Assembly: GCF_010731635.1 (NCBI RefSeq)
Contig: NZ_AP022583.1
Location: 1,922,001 to 1,986,000, forward strand
Length of the DNA: 64,000 nt
DNA from: Mycobacterium noviomagense
GTDB taxonomy: Bacteria; Actinomycetota; Actinomycetes; Mycobacteriales; Mycobacteriaceae
Direction: 5' to 3'
Positions 33,195 to 43,876 of the stretch are shown here, one piece after another. How positions within the stretch are numbered: position 1 is the first letter of the stretch; every line of letters begins with the position of its first letter. The notes under the pieces are model-generated. The model was given only the letters and a program-made list of their open reading frames with translations. It was not told the origin of the DNA and did no database searches. Made by a program: the position numbers and the translations under genes.

Positions 33195-35330
33195 TCAATC
33201 CGCTTTCTTCACTCGCGCCGCGATGGATTCAGGCATCGGCTCGTAGCGCACGAACGAGCGAGTGAAGGACGCAGCGCCGTGCGACAGCGAGCGCAAGTCG
33301 ATGGCATAGCGTGTCAATTCAACCTGCGGCACTTCGGCTTTCACCACCGTGCGCTCGTCGCCCGCGGTATCGGTGCCCAGTACCCGTCCGCGCCGCCCGG
33401 AGAGATCGCTCATCACCGCGCCGACCAGATCGTCGGGCACCAGCACCGAGATTTCGTCGATCGGCTCGAGCAAGATCACCTTGGTCGCCGCGGCAGCATC
33501 TTTCAGCGCCAGCGCACCTGCCATCTGGAAGGCGAAGTCCGACGAGTCGACGCTGTGGGCCTTGCCGTCGAACAGGGTGACGCGGATGTCGACGACGGGA
33601 TAACCGGCGTGCACACCCTTCTCCATCTGTGCCCGCACGCCCTTCTCCACGCTGGGAATGAATTGCCGCGGCACCGCGCCGCCGACCACCTTGTCGACAA
33701 ACTCGAAGCCCGCACTCTCCGGCAGCGGTTCCACTTCGATATCGCAGACGGCGTACTGTCCGTGTCCACCGGATTGCTTGACGTGACGTCCATGGCCTTT
33801 CGCCTTGCCCGCGAAAGTTTCTCGCAGTGGTACGCGCAACTCCACAGTGTCCACGGTGACGCCGTAGCGATTGGACAGAGCATCGAGGACGACGCTGGAG
33901 TGGGCCTCACCCATGCACCAGAGCACGATCTGGTGGGTCTCCTGGTTCTGTTCGATCCGCAACGTCGGGTCTTCGGCAGCCAGCCGGCCCAACCCGACGG
34001 AGAGCTTGTCTTCGTCGGTCTTGGCGTGTGCCTGGATCGCGATCGGCAGCAGCGACTCCGGCATGGTCCAGGGCTTGAGCACCAGCGGCTCCGCCTTGTC
34101 GGAGAGCGTGTCGCCGGTTTCGGCCCGACTGAGCCGGCCGATCGCGCAGATGTCGCCGGCCACCACCACCGAAGCCGGGCGCTGCTGTTTGCCCAGCGGG
34201 AACGAAAGGGCTCCGATGCGTTCGTCCTCGTCGTGGTCGGCGTGGCCGTTGCCGGTGCCGAAGAACGACGTGACGTGGCCCGACACATGAACGGTCGCGT
34301 CGGGCTTGATGGTCCCGGAGAACACCCGGACCAGACTGATACGCCCGACATAGGGGTCCGACGTCGTCTTGACCACCTCCGCAAGCAGTGGGCCATTGGC
34401 GTCGCAGGCCAGGGGAAGGCGGGGTGCACCCTGCGGAGTGAAAACCTCGGGCAGCGGGTGTTCCAGCGGAGACGGAAACGCGCGGGTGATGATCTCGAGC
34501 AACTCCAGGGTGCCCACGCCGGTTGCGCTGCAGACCGGAATCACCGGGAAAAACGAACCGCGGGCAACCGCCTTTTCCAGATCGTCGATGAGCACCGACT
34601 CGTCGATTTTCTCGCCGCCGAGATAGCGGTCCATCAGCGATTCGTCTTCGGACTCCTCGATGATCCCCTCGATCAGGGCGCCGCGCTCCTCCTCGATTTG
34701 ATCGGCGTGCGACGAGTCCGGTGGGTGCGTCGTGCGTTTGCCGCCGCCGTACTCGTAATGCGTCTGGGACAGCAGCCCGATCAGACCGTCACCCGCGGGT
34801 AGATACAGCGGTAAGACCTTGTCGCCGAAGGCATTCTGGGAAGTCGACAAGGCGTTCTGGTAGTTCGCCCGGGCATGGTCGAGTTTGGTGATCACCACCG
34901 CTCGCGGCATGCCGACCTGCTTGCACTCCTGCCAGAGCAATTTAGTGGGCTCGTCGACGCCCTCGCTTGCCGAGATGACGAACAGCGCGCAGTCTGCGGC
35001 TCGCAGGCCGGCGCGCAACTCGCCGACGAAGTCCGCATAACCTGGCGTGTCGATCAGGTTGACCTTGATGCCGTCGTGCGACAGCGATGCCAACGCAAGC
35101 CCGACCGACCGCTGCTGGCGGATCTCGGCATCGTCGTAGTCACAGACTGTGGTGCCGTCGACAACCGAGCCAGGTCGAGACAACACGCCCGCGGCGACCA
35201 GAAGCGCCTCGACCAGGGTGGTTTTGCCGCCGCCCGAGGGCCCCACCAGCACCACATTGCGAACGGCGGCCGGACTGTCTACAGCGGGGGCGGCTCCGGC
35301 GCCCTGAGCACTAGTCGTCTTGTCTGCCAT
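33195..35330 (-). CDS. fusA2: Elongation factor G-like GTPase FusA2
   Basis: 711 residues from ATG 35330, preceded by GGAGAGGAAC. G-domain motifs are the P-loop GPSGGGKTTLVE (about residues 31-42), DTPGYADF (about 96) and TKLD (about 151). EF-G-type domains II-V follow, including GGHGQYAVCDIEVEPL and a final AAARVKKAD-like tail. The P-loop lacks the AHID form of canonical EF-G, and the protein matches the EF-G-like group (M. tuberculosis Rv0120c, about 714 residues). Its cellular role, in ribosome recycling, stress or other, is not established. The gene stands alone, convergent with the isochorismatase-like gene and divergent from a slipin gene. Confidence 0.92.
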   Translation of the reverse strand: MADKTTSAQGAGAAPAVDSPAAVRNVVLVGPSGGGKTTLVEALLVAAGVLSRPGSVVDGTTVCDYDDAEIRQQRSVGLALASLSHDGIKVNLIDTPGYADFVGELRAGLRAADCALFVISASEGVDEPTKLLWQECKQVGMPRAVVITKLDHARANYQNALSTSQNAFGDKVLPLYLPAGDGLIGLLSQTHYEYGGGKRTTHPPDSSHADQIEEERGALIEGIIEESEDESLMDRYLGGEKIDESVLIDDLEKAVARGSFFPVIPVCSATGVGTLELLEIITRAFPSPLEHPLPEVFTPQGAPRLPLACDANGPLLAEVVKTTSDPYVGRISLVRVFSGTIKPDATVHVSGHVTSFFGTGNGHADHDEDERIGALSFPLGKQQRPASVVVAGDICAIGRLSRAETGDTLSDKAEPLVLKPWTMPESLLPIAIQAHAKTDEDKLSVGLGRLAAEDPTLRIEQNQETHQIVLWCMGEAHSSVVLDALSNRYGVTVDTVELRVPLRETFAGKAKGHGRHVKQSGGHGQYAVCDIEVEPLPESAGFEFVDKVVGGAVPRQFIPSVEKGVRAQMEKGVHAGYPVVDIRVTLFDGKAHSVDSSDFAFQMAGALALKDAAAATKVILLEPIDEISVLVPDDLVGAVMSDLSGRRGRVLGTDTAGDERTVVKAEVPQVELTRYAIDLRSLSHGAASFTRSFVRYEPMPESIAARVKKAD

Positions 35331-35602
35331 GACGTTCCTCTCCTTGCGTCCCGGGTCGCGTCACTCGCCCACGCATCAAGGTGGCGATACCACCCTGCTG
35401 CGGGGGTGTGGCCCAGATCACGGACCTACTAGTCACCTTGCCCTTGCCGCCCACACAGCACAAGACCGAGGTCTGGTCTGTGCTGCAGAAATGGCCTGGC
35501 CGGCGGCGTGTTGAGATGCAGAAACGCCGGTGGGACAATCGGACCCATGAAGGCGGGCCCGCCGGTCCCGCTGGCTGGCCAAGGGCAAAGAACGGTCGCA
35601 CG

Positions 35603-36397
35603 GTGATCGTGCTCGATGTGATCGCCGCGGCGGGAGTCATCGGCGCGCTCTTCCTGGCGAGCAGCGTGCGCGTGGTCAAGCAATTCGAGCGCGGCGTCGT
35701 CTTCCGGTTCGGGCGAGTCTTACCTAGCGTGCGCCAGCCTGGGCTCACCTGGCTGCTTCCGGTGGCTGATCGCATGCAAAAAGTCAACTTGCAGATCATC
35801 ACGATGCCGGTGCCCGCCCAGGACGGCATTACCCGCGACAACGTCACCGTTCGGGTGGACGCGGTCATCTATTTCAAGGTGTCGGACCCGGTGCGCGCGG
35901 CTGTCGATGTTCAGGACTACATGTCGGCGATCGGACAGGTCGCGCAGACGTCGCTGCGATCGATTATCGGCAAGAGCAACCTCGACGACCTGCTGTGCAA
36001 CCGGGAAGGACTCAACCAGGGATTGGAGCTGATGATCGACAGCCCGGCGCTGGGCTGGGGGATCCACATCGACCGCGTCGAGATCAAAGATGTGGTGCTG
36101 CCCGACTCGATGAAGAGGTCGATGTCGCGGCAGGCCGAGGCAGAACGCGAGCGACGCGCCCGGGTGATCACTGCGGACGGTGAGTTGCAGGCCTCCCAGA
36201 AACTGGCCAAAGCCGCGGAAGTGATGGCCGACCACCCGGCGGCGCTGGAGTTGCGTCTGCTGGAAACGGTGGTCGAGGTCGCTGCCGAGAAGAACTCGAC
36301 GCTGGTTCTTCCTTTCCCGGTCGAGCTGTTGCGGTTTCTGGAAAGGGTCACGCCGCAGGACTCGGTGGCGAGTGAGGCCGACTCGACCCCGCCCTAA
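35603..36397 (+). CDS. Slipin / SPFH (band 7) membrane protein
   Basis: 264 residues from GTG 35603 (VIVLDVIAAAGVIGALFLA, one N-terminal membrane helix). The frame is open further upstream, with an ATG at 35517 as alternative. The SPFH domain begins RVVKQFERGVVFRFGR and continues with ITRDNVTVRVDAVIYFKVSDP, QTSLRSIIGKSNLDDLL and GIHIDRVEIKDVVLP (about residues 20-185). A charged coiled coil, RQAEAERERRARVITADGE, follows. Slipins scaffold membrane microdomains and are often paired with an NfeD protease partner, but none is seen here. The length is normal for bacterial slipins. Confidence 0.88.
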   Translation: MIVLDVIAAAGVIGALFLASSVRVVKQFERGVVFRFGRVLPSVRQPGLTWLLPVADRMQKVNLQIITMPVPAQDGITRDNVTVRVDAVIYFKVSDPVRAAVDVQDYMSAIGQVAQTSLRSIIGKSNLDDLLCNREGLNQGLELMIDSPALGWGIHIDRVEIKDVVLPDSMKRSMSRQAEAERERRARVITADGELQASQKLAKAAEVMADHPAALELRLLETVVEVAAEKNSTLVLPFPVELLRFLERVTPQDSVASEADSTPP

Positions 36398-36497
36398 CCC
36401 CGCGGCGCATCGAGATTGACTCTTTACTGCGAAAGTACGAGTAACGGCCCGCAAAACGCAGGTTTCGGCGGGTTAGGCGGGTGGAGATCGACGTCGA

Positions 36498-36905
36498 TCA
36501 GGCATGCCAACTGGCCCAACGCTGCACCGCAACGGTGATCACCGAGCCGTCCAACGAAACCCGTTGGTACTGAGCATATTTCGCGCGTAACAGCTGATAT
36601 CCGATCCGCCGGGCGTCCCCGTCGCGGTGAATTGTTGCCACGCCGTCGACACGGACCCACCACAGCTGCGTCCAGTCGTCGGCGTAGTGGTCGACCAGGA
36701 CACTGACCTGCGGGTTGGTTTCGATATTGGTCAGCCGCCGCAGTCGTTGTGTCGTCTTGGGTTTGGCGTCAACAGCGGTGTAGACCACGTCATCGCGGAG
36801 CGCAAACACCACCGGCACCAGGTGGGGCATGCCGCCAGGCGTTACGGTGGCCAGTCGCGCGACGGGCGCTTGGGCGAACTGGGCCTTCGGGTCGAATTCG
36901 ACCAC
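36498..36905 (-). CDS. PPOX-class F420-dependent enzyme (Rv0121c-like)
   Basis: 135 residues from GTG 36905 ([21 protein letters not shown]). The split beta-barrel of the flavin/deazaflavin oxidoreductase family is indicated by [20 protein letters not shown] (about residues 17-36), the [27 protein letters not shown] segment that contacts the cofactor phosphates, and [15 protein letters not shown]. The last part, KYAQYQRV...[11 protein letters not shown], is typical of the TIGR03668 subgroup that from memory contains Rv0121c. It likely binds F420 and reduces or binds small molecules in the cytoplasm. It is divergent from an NTF2-like gene 41 bases away. The substrate is unknown. Confidence 0.85.
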   Translation of the reverse strand: MVEFDPKAQFAQAPVARLATVTPGGMPHLVPVVFALRDDVVYTAVDAKPKTTQRLRRLTNIETNPQVSVLVDHYADDWTQLWWVRVDGVATIHRDGDARRIGYQLLRAKYAQYQRVSLDGSVITVAVQRWASWHA

Positions 36906-36946
36906 GCGCCCAGCTTAGAACCGGCCCGCACGGTTAGCTTGACGTC

Positions 36947-37399
36947 ATGTCGGCCGAGACGCAGATCACCAACCTCTTGTACCGCTATGCCGAGTACATG
37001 GACAGCGGCGATCTGGCTGGGGCGGCGTCTTTGTTCGAGCACGCCCGCCTACGGGTCGGCGGCGACGGCGACGGCACCGTCGACGCGGCGGCCATGCTCG
37101 CGCTCTGGAAGGCCACGGTGGTCATCTATCCGAACGGAACGCCTCGAACCAAGCACTTGGTCACCAACCCGGTCATCGAGGTCGACGAGGACGCCGGCAC
37201 GGCGAGCTGTCGCAGCTACTACATGGTGCTGCAGCAGACCGGCGACTTTCCGCTCCAGCCAATCGTCGCCGGCCGCTACCACGATCGGTTCGAACGCGTC
37301 AATGGCGCGTGGAGGTTCTGCTTTCGCGACTACACACTCGTCGACATGGTGGGCGACCTGAGCCGCCATCTCACCGGCCCAATCACGCCGCGTCCCTGA
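36947..37399 (+). CDS. NTF2/SnoaL-like protein
   Basis: 150 residues from ATG 36947. The opening ETQITNLLYRYAEYMDSGDLAGAASLFEHA is the standard helical start of mycobacterial SnoaL-like proteins. The rest follows the fold through HLVTNPVIEVDEDAGTASCRSYYMVLQ, GRYHDRFERVNGAWRFCFRDYTLVDM. A His and Tyr/Asp in the pocket are present (HDRF, YRYAEY), but no mechanism can be assigned. It stands alone, divergent from the F420/PPOX gene and 187 bases upstream of pepA. The third intact protein of this fold in the window, it need not be related in function to the other two. Confidence 0.8.
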   Translation: MSAETQITNLLYRYAEYMDSGDLAGAASLFEHARLRVGGDGDGTVDAAAMLALWKATVVIYPNGTPRTKHLVTNPVIEVDEDAGTASCRSYYMVLQQTGDFPLQPIVAGRYHDRFERVNGAWRFCFRDYTLVDMVGDLSRHLTGPITPRP

Positions 37400-37516
37400 G
37401 GGCGTCGCTTCGTTTGTCGAAGCGTTCGTCTGGCTATTCCGTATCCCGTGCCGGCTGCGGCACGCCACTGCAGGATGCGGACCTTGGCAGGGGGATGCAG
37501 ACTACGGTGAAGACGC

Positions 37517-37532
37517 TGACAGGTTACTGTCA
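37517..37532. promoter_or_regulatory. Inverted repeat upstream of pepA
   Basis: TGACAG-GTTA-CTGTCA is a perfect 6-bp inverted repeat with a 4-base loop, 55 bases before the pepA start. Its place and size suit an operator or part of the promoter region. I see no clear match to a MprA-type direct repeat. Confidence 0.4.
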
Positions 37533-37586
37533 AGGCACAAAGGCTGCGACAATCCTTCAGTCTTACGCCTATCGGGAGGTAACGGG

Positions 37587-38654
37587 ATGAGCGGATGGCA
37601 CCGGCGGAAACCATGGTGGTCGTCGTGCTTACTGAGTTTGACGGCTGTTGCGGGATTGGCTTTTGCTATGGCACCCGCGTACGCGTCGCCGCCCACGCTG
37701 GACAGGTTCCGGGAGGCGCCCGCCCCTATTGACCCGCTGTCCGCCGTGTCGCAGGTCGGCCCGCAGATCGTCGACATCGACACCAAGATGGGCTACCAGA
37801 GCGCGGTAGGCGCCGGAACCGGCATCGTGATCGATCCGGGCGGCGTGGTGCTGACCAACAATCACGTCATCGCCGGCGCGACCGATATCAGCGCCAAGGA
37901 CATCGGCAACGGTCAGTCCTACGCCGCTGAGGTAATCGGTTACGACCGCAACCATGACATCGCCGTGCTGCAGCTCGGCGGGGCAGGCGGACTGCCCGCG
38001 GCCAATATCGGCGACTCGTCCACAGTCAGGGTCGGCGACCCGATCGTCTCGCTGGGCAACGCCGGCGGTGTTGGCGGAGCTCCCAGCGCTGTCCCCGGGC
38101 GCGTCACCGCGCTGAACCAGACCGTGTCGGCTGCGGACGCCTTGACCGGTAGCTCCGAGACCCTCAGCGGTTTGATCCAGGTCGACGCGGCGATACGTCC
38201 CGGCGACTCGGGCGGCCCGACGGTCAACAGCGCCAACCAGGTGATCGGCATGAATACCGCCGCCTCCGATAACTACAAACTCGGCCGCGGTGAAGGTTTC
38301 GCGATCCCGATCAACCAAGCCATGGCCATCGCCGGCCAGATCCGCTCGGGCGCCGCGTCGCCTAGCGTGCACATCGGTCCCACCGGATTCCTCGGCATCG
38401 GCGTTTCCGACGCCAGGGGCGGCGCGGGGGCGGTAATCCAACGGGTGATATCCCCGGGTCCGGCCGCCGATTCGGGAATCACCCCAGGCGACGTGATCAC
38501 CTCGGTCAACGGCCAGCCGGTCAACTCGGCCACTGCATTGACCAACATCCTCGACCAGCACCATCCCGGCGACACCGTCGCATTAGGCCTGCAAAGCGGG
38601 ATGGGCGGGCCGCGTACCGTGAATGTGACATTGGCCCCGGGACCGCCTGGCTGA
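37587..38654 (+). CDS. pepA: Secreted HtrA/trypsin-like serine protease PepA
   Basis: 355 residues from ATG 37587, with GGGAGGTAACGGG upstream. The signal peptide (LLSLTAVAGLAFAMAPAYAS) is cleaved near residue 34. The triad is visible: His in LTNNHVIAGA (about 93), Asp in NHDIAVLQLG (about 125) and Ser in RPGDSGGPTVN (about 208). A C-terminal PDZ domain follows (GFLGIGVSDARGGAGAVI to TSVNGQPVNSATAL, about 270-350). The length and Pro/Ala-rich linker match M. tuberculosis Rv0125 (PepA, Mtb32A antigen family). It is exported and acts on envelope or extracellular proteins. The treS operon starts 90 bases downstream. Confidence 0.93.
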   Translation: MSGWHRRKPWWSSCLLSLTAVAGLAFAMAPAYASPPTLDRFREAPAPIDPLSAVSQVGPQIVDIDTKMGYQSAVGAGTGIVIDPGGVVLTNNHVIAGATDISAKDIGNGQSYAAEVIGYDRNHDIAVLQLGGAGGLPAANIGDSSTVRVGDPIVSLGNAGGVGGAPSAVPGRVTALNQTVSAADALTGSSETLSGLIQVDAAIRPGDSGGPTVNSANQVIGMNTAASDNYKLGRGEGFAIPINQAMAIAGQIRSGAASPSVHIGPTGFLGIGVSDARGGAGAVIQRVISPGPAADSGITPGDVITSVNGQPVNSATALTNILDQHHPGDTVALGLQSGMGGPRTVNVTLAPGPPG

Positions 38655-38683
38655 TACCGGTGCGCAAGGCAACCACGCGGCGT

Positions 38684-38720
38684 GGCTCAATTCGATTGGG
38701 CCACAGAGGGTTAGCTGTGG
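38684..38720 (+). other. Two adjacent hairpins in the pepA-treS gap
   Basis: GGCTCAAT-TCG-ATTGGGCC (38684-38702, one G-U pair) is followed by CCACAG...CTGTGG (38701-38720). The first could end the pepA transcript. The second overlaps the treS leader. Both are inferred from sequence symmetry only; there is no T-tract. Confidence 0.35.
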
Positions 38721-38744
38721 TGGATCTCGGATACCTGTAGACTC

Positions 38745-40520
38745 GTGGACTTGACGAGAGACACGATAGACGCCGTCGAGCACGATCCGGCCGAGGGCAG
38801 CCACGTCCAAGCCGGCGTTGTCGAGCACCCCAGCGCAGACGACTTCGCCGATGCAGTTGCGCTGCCCGCCGATCGAACCTGGTACAAGCACGCCGTCTTC
38901 TACGAAGTGCTGGTGCGGGCGTTCTACGACGCCAACGCGGACGGCTGCGGCGACCTGAGTGGGCTGACCGAGAAGCTCGACTACCTGCAATGGCTGGGCG
39001 TCGACTGCATCTGGCTGCCCCCGTTCTACGATTCGCCGCTGCGTGACGGCGGCTACGACATCCGCGATTTCTACAAGGTGCTGCCCGAATTCGGCACCGT
39101 CGACGACTTCGTCACCTTGCTCGACGCCGCTCACCGCCGCGGCATTCGGGTCATCACCGACCTGGTGATGAACCACACATCTGACTCGCACCCGTGGTTT
39201 CAGGAGTCCCGCCATGACCCCGACGGCCCGTACGGCGACTACTACGTGTGGAGCGACACCAGCGACAAGTACGCCGACGCCCGGATCATCTTCGTCGACA
39301 CCGAAGAGTCGAACTGGACGTTTGATCCGGTGCGACGCCAGTTCTACTGGCATCGCTTCTTCTCGCACCAGCCGGACCTGAACTACGACAACCCGGCGGT
39401 GCAGGAGGCGATGCTCGACGTCATTCGCTTCTGGCTCGACCTCGGGATCGACGGATTCCGATTGGACGCGGTGCCGTATCTGTTCGAGCGGGAGGGCACC
39501 AATTGCGAGAACCTGCCTGAGACGCACGCGTTTTTGAAGCGGGTCCGCAGAGTCGTTGACGACGAATTCCCGGGCCGGGTGCTGTTGGCCGAGGCCAACC
39601 AGTGGCCGAGCGATGTGGTCGAGTATTTCGGCGATCCTGATACCGGCGGCGACGAATGCCACATGGCATTCCACTTCCCGCTGATGCCCCGCATTTTCAT
39701 GGCGGTCCGCCGCGAGTCCCGCTTCCCGATCTCGGAGATCCTGACCCAGACACCGCCGATTCCGAAGATGGCGCAGTGGGGAATCTTTTTGCGCAACCAC
39801 GACGAGTTGACGCTGGAGATGGTCACCGACGAAGAACGCGACTACATGTACTCCGAGTACGCCAAAGACCCGCGGATGAAAGCGAACGTCGGGATCCGCC
39901 GCCGGCTGGCGTCGTTGCTGGAAAAAGACCGCAACCAGATCGAGCTGTTCACCGCGCTGCTGCTCTCGCTACCCGGCTCACCCGTCCTGTACTACGGCGA
40001 CGAAATCGGCATGGGCGACGTGATCTGGCTCGGTGACCGCGATGGGGTGCGCACTCCGATGCAGTGGACACCCGACCGCAACGCCGGCTTCTCCACCGCC
40101 AACCCGGGCCGGTTGTATCTGCCGCCCATCCAGGATCCGGTTTATGGCTATCAGGCCGTCAACGTCGAAGCGCAGCGCGACACCACGTCGTCGTTGCTGA
40201 ACTGGACGCGCACCATGCTGGCTGTACGCCGCCGTCACGAGGCGTTCGCCGTCGGCTCGTTCCGTGAACTCGGCGGCTCCAACCCGTCGGTGCTGGCGTA
40301 TGTCCGGGAAGCCGACGGTGACGTGGTGCTGTGCATCAACAACCTGTCGCGCTTCCCGCAGCCCATCGAATTGAACCTGCAGCACTGGAACGGGTATACG
40401 CCGGTCGAGTTGAGCGGGCGCGTGGAGTTTCCGCGCATCGGCCAGCTCCCGTACCTACTGACCTTGCCAGGACACGGGTTCTACTGGTTCCAGCTGACCC
40501 CCTCTGAGGAGACGCAATGA
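38745..40520 (+). CDS. treS: Trehalose synthase / maltose alpha-D-glucosyltransferase TreS
   Basis: 591 residues from GTG 38745. It interconverts maltose and trehalose and is a GH13 enzyme. Motifs are [22 protein letters not shown] (about residues 45-66), [14 protein letters not shown], the nucleophile Asp in [11 protein letters not shown] (about 240), the acid Glu in LLAEANQWP (about 283) and NHDELTLEM with the third Asp (about 353). [15 protein letters not shown] is diagnostic for TreS. Its stop overlaps the ATG of mak by four bases, so TreS and maltokinase are made together and form the TreS-Mak complex of the GlgE glucan pathway. The length is close to Rv0126. Confidence 0.95.
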   Translation: MDLTRDTIDAVEHDPAEGSHVQAGVVEHPSADDFADAVALPADRTWYKHAVFYEVLVRAFYDANADGCGDLSGLTEKLDYLQWLGVDCIWLPPFYDSPLRDGGYDIRDFYKVLPEFGTVDDFVTLLDAAHRRGIRVITDLVMNHTSDSHPWFQESRHDPDGPYGDYYVWSDTSDKYADARIIFVDTEESNWTFDPVRRQFYWHRFFSHQPDLNYDNPAVQEAMLDVIRFWLDLGIDGFRLDAVPYLFEREGTNCENLPETHAFLKRVRRVVDDEFPGRVLLAEANQWPSDVVEYFGDPDTGGDECHMAFHFPLMPRIFMAVRRESRFPISEILTQTPPIPKMAQWGIFLRNHDELTLEMVTDEERDYMYSEYAKDPRMKANVGIRRRLASLLEKDRNQIELFTALLLSLPGSPVLYYGDEIGMGDVIWLGDRDGVRTPMQWTPDRNAGFSTANPGRLYLPPIQDPVYGYQAVNVEAQRDTTSSLLNWTRTMLAVRRRHEAFAVGSFRELGGSNPSVLAYVREADGDVVLCINNLSRFPQPIELNLQHWNGYTPVELSGRVEFPRIGQLPYLLTLPGHGFYWFQLTPSEETQ

Positions 40521-41857
40521 GTTCCGCAGCCAATCTCCCTTGGTCAGAATGGCTTCCACAGCAACGTTGGTATGCCGGTCGCAACCGCGAGTTGAGTTCC
40601 GCTGAGGCGGAAGTAATCGTGCCCTTGCGCGACGATCTCGACTTGGCGCTTGTCGATGTGGCGTACTCCAACGGGTCGTCGGAACGCTACCAGGTGCTGG
40701 TCAGCTGGGATTCCGCACCACTGTCGGAGTACACCACGGTCGCCACTATCGGCGCCGACGACGATCGCACCGCGTATGACGCGCTGTACGACCCTGACTC
40801 AACGCAGTTTCTGCTGTCGCTGATCGACTCCTCAGCGGTACGCGACTTCTCAACTGGGCAGGTGAGATTCAGTAGAGAGCCGGCTGTGTCGCTGCCAGTG
40901 CAGGCGTTACCGCGGGTGTCGGAGGCTGAACAAAGCAACACCAGCGTGATCTTCGAAGAGAAGGCCATCCTCAAGGTGTTCCGCCGGCTCATCAGCGGTG
41001 TCAACCCCGACATCGAGCTGAACCGAGTGCTCGGCCGCGCCGGAAACCCCCATGTCGCCCGGCTGTTCGGCGCGTACGAAATCGCTTCGGCCGACGGCAC
41101 CCCGTTCGCGCTGGGCATGGTGGCCGAATATGCCGCCAACTCGGCCGAAGGCTGGGCCATGGCCAACGCCAGCGTGCGCGACCTCTTCGCCGAGGGCGAC
41201 CTCTACGCCTACGAGGTCGGCGGCGACTTCGCCGGCGAGTCCTACCGGCTCGGTGAGGCCGTGGCATCAGTGCATGCAACTCTCGCCGAGGAGCTCGGCA
41301 CATCGGAGGCCACCTTCCCGGTCGACACCATGCTGTCTCGGCTCTCGTCGACGGTGGCCGCTGTGCCCGAGTTGGAGGAGTACGCCGCGACGATCGAACA
41401 GCGATTCCAAAAGCTGGCACAAGAGACGATCACCATTCAGCGGGTGCACGGTGATCTGCACCTGGGCCAGGTGCTGCGCACCCCGGACCGCTGGCTGTTG
41501 ATCGACTTCGAAGGGGAGCCCGGTCAGCCGTTGGCCGAACGGCGCGCGCCGGACTCGCCATTGCGCGACGTGGCCGGCGTCTTGCGGTCCTACGAATACG
41601 CCGCCTACGGGCCGCTGGTGGATCTGGCGCCCGACAAGCAGCTGGCCGCCCGGGCTCGAGAATGGGTCGAGCGCAACCACACCGCGTTCTGCGACGGGTA
41701 TGCCGCCGCAGCCGGAGTCGACCCGCGCGATTCGGCGCTCGTGCTGTTGGCCTACGAACTGGACAAGGCGGTCTACGAGGCGGGTTACGAGTCGCGGCAC
41801 CGCCCGGGATGGCTGCCGATTCCGCTGCGCGCGATCGCCCGGCTCACGGCCGCTTAA
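40517..41857 (+). CDS. mak: Maltokinase
   Basis: 446 residues from ATG 40517, overlapping treS by four bases. It phosphorylates maltose to maltose 1-phosphate, the substrate of GlgE. The N-terminal cap domain begins [20 protein letters not shown]. The kinase-like part has the lysine in [10 protein letters not shown], the catalytic-loop [11 protein letters not shown] (about residue 313) and the metal-binding [13 protein letters not shown] (about 330). The tail [16 protein letters not shown] is typical of mycobacterial Mak (Rv0127, about 455 residues). The cytoplasmic enzyme pairs with TreS to make alpha-glucan precursors. A hairpin terminator follows seven bases after the stop. Confidence 0.95.
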   Translation: MSSAANLPWSEWLPQQRWYAGRNRELSSAEAEVIVPLRDDLDLALVDVAYSNGSSERYQVLVSWDSAPLSEYTTVATIGADDDRTAYDALYDPDSTQFLLSLIDSSAVRDFSTGQVRFSREPAVSLPVQALPRVSEAEQSNTSVIFEEKAILKVFRRLISGVNPDIELNRVLGRAGNPHVARLFGAYEIASADGTPFALGMVAEYAANSAEGWAMANASVRDLFAEGDLYAYEVGGDFAGESYRLGEAVASVHATLAEELGTSEATFPVDTMLSRLSSTVAAVPELEEYAATIEQRFQKLAQETITIQRVHGDLHLGQVLRTPDRWLLIDFEGEPGQPLAERRAPDSPLRDVAGVLRSYEYAAYGPLVDLAPDKQLAARAREWVERNHTAFCDGYAAAAGVDPRDSALVLLAYELDKAVYEAGYESRHRPGWLPIPLRAIARLTAA

Positions 41858-41863
41858 CGAAAA

Positions 41864-41899
41864 CATCGGCAGCAGCGCGACGGTGCGCTGCTGCCGATG
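41864..41899. terminator. Bidirectional terminator between mak and fbpC
   Basis: CATCGGCAGCAGCGC pairs perfectly with GCGCTGCTGCCGATG (15-bp stem, 6-base loop). It is flanked by AAAAC on the left and CTTTTC on the right, so each strand has a short T-run after the stem. It sits exactly between the convergent stops at 41857 and 41913. Confidence 0.85.
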
Positions 41900-41912
41900 C
41901 TTTTCTTATGTG

Positions 41913-42926
<1,014 letters not shown>

Positions 42927-43038
42927 TCATCTGCCGCTAGACGCGGTCGACTGCCTGTCCTCGGCAGTCAAACACAGCGGTATGGGGTCTGGCGTATGTC
43001 GACGCCGAAGTATGACGTCGCGGTTGGCTAACGATTAA

Positions 43039-43054
43039 GAGTCGGAGCGGACTC
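43039..43054 (-). terminator. Short hairpin after the ABC permease gene
   Basis: On the minus strand GAGTC-CGCTCC-GACTC is followed by TTAAT, three bases after the permease stop at 43058. It is a small stem, so only a candidate terminator for the MarR-ABC operon. Confidence 0.35.
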
Positions 43055-43057
43055 GGC

Positions 43058-43876
43058 CTAACGGACCACCCGGGGCAATAGTGCTGAGGCTGTGGCGATG
43101 CCGGCTACCGCCGCCACGGCCAACACCGCGATATCCATGAGCTGGTATCCGGGACCGATCAATAGGCCCCGCAGGGCGTCGACTTCGTAACTCAGTGGGT
43201 TGGTGCTACTGAGCACGCGCAGCCATTTGGGCATGACGTCGACGGGGTAGAGCGCGTTGGAGGCGAAGAACAACGGCATGGTGATGACCTGACCGATACC
43301 CATCAGACGATCCCGGTTGCGCACCAAGCCCGCCAATGTCATTGACAGGCATGCGAAAAACGCGGCACCGAGCATGACGACCGCGATTGCTGCGAGGACC
43401 CGTAACGGATTGGCGGTCAACTGCACGCCCATCAGATACGCCAGCCCTAGCACGCCGACGATCTGGGCGACTGACCGCACCCCGGCCGCGAACGACTTAC
43501 CGGTGACGAGCGCCGACGCCGGCGCCGGAGTCACCATCAGTTTGGCCAGCACGCCGGAGTCGCGATCCCAAATGATCTGTATGCCATAGAAAATGGAGAT
43601 GAACAACGCTGATTGGGCGATGATCCCGGGCGCCAGGAACGCCAGGTAGGACACCGGTCCGGTGTCGATGACGTGCAACTTGCTGAAGGTCGTACCGAAG
43701 ATCAACAGCCACAGCGCGGGCTGCACCATGCGCATGATGAGCTCGGTGCGGTCATGCTGCAGCTTCTGCAGTTCGACAATCGCGAAAGCGCTGACCCGCG
43801 ACCACATTCCGTGCAGTCGTCGCCATCCGCGGGGAGCGTGAACCAGACGAGCGCCTGTGGCGTAATCAACCGACAC
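43058..43876 (-). CDS. ABC-2 type export permease (DrrB-like)
   Basis: 272 residues from GTG 43876, overlapping the ATPase stop by 11 bases. Six membrane helices are predicted, including PALWLLIFGTTFS, SYLAFLAPGIIAQSALFISIFYG, LAAIAVVMLGAAFFACLSMTLAG, VITMPLFFASNALYPVDVMP and a C-terminal MDIAVLAVAAVAGIATASALL. The conserved ABC-2 segment LSSTNPLSYEVDALRGLL lies near residues 222-240. It forms an exporter with the ATPase encoded just upstream. The cargo is unknown: relatives export drugs, lipids or polyketides. The operon MarR-ATPase-permease lies between fbpC and htdZ and is extra relative to my memory of M. tuberculosis. Confidence 0.88.
   Translation of the reverse strand: MSVDYATGARLVHAPRGWRRLHGMWSRVSAFAIVELQKLQHDRTELIMRMVQPALWLLIFGTTFSKLHVIDTGPVSYLAFLAPGIIAQSALFISIFYGIQIIWDRDSGVLAKLMVTPAPASALVTGKSFAAGVRSVAQIVGVLGLAYLMGVQLTANPLRVLAAIAVVMLGAAFFACLSMTLAGLVRNRDRLMGIGQVITMPLFFASNALYPVDVMPKWLRVLSSTNPLSYEVDALRGLLIGPGYQLMDIAVLAVAAVAGIATASALLPRVVR

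Noticed and set aside
33279..34802. A 507-codon plus-strand frame opposite fusA2
   Set aside because: It has shadow composition, with no motif, and lies fully antisense to an intact EF-G-like gene.
38701..38744. Alternative upstream start for treS
   Set aside because: The GTG at 38745 gives a protein close to the known family length; the upstream sequence is occupied by the hairpin.
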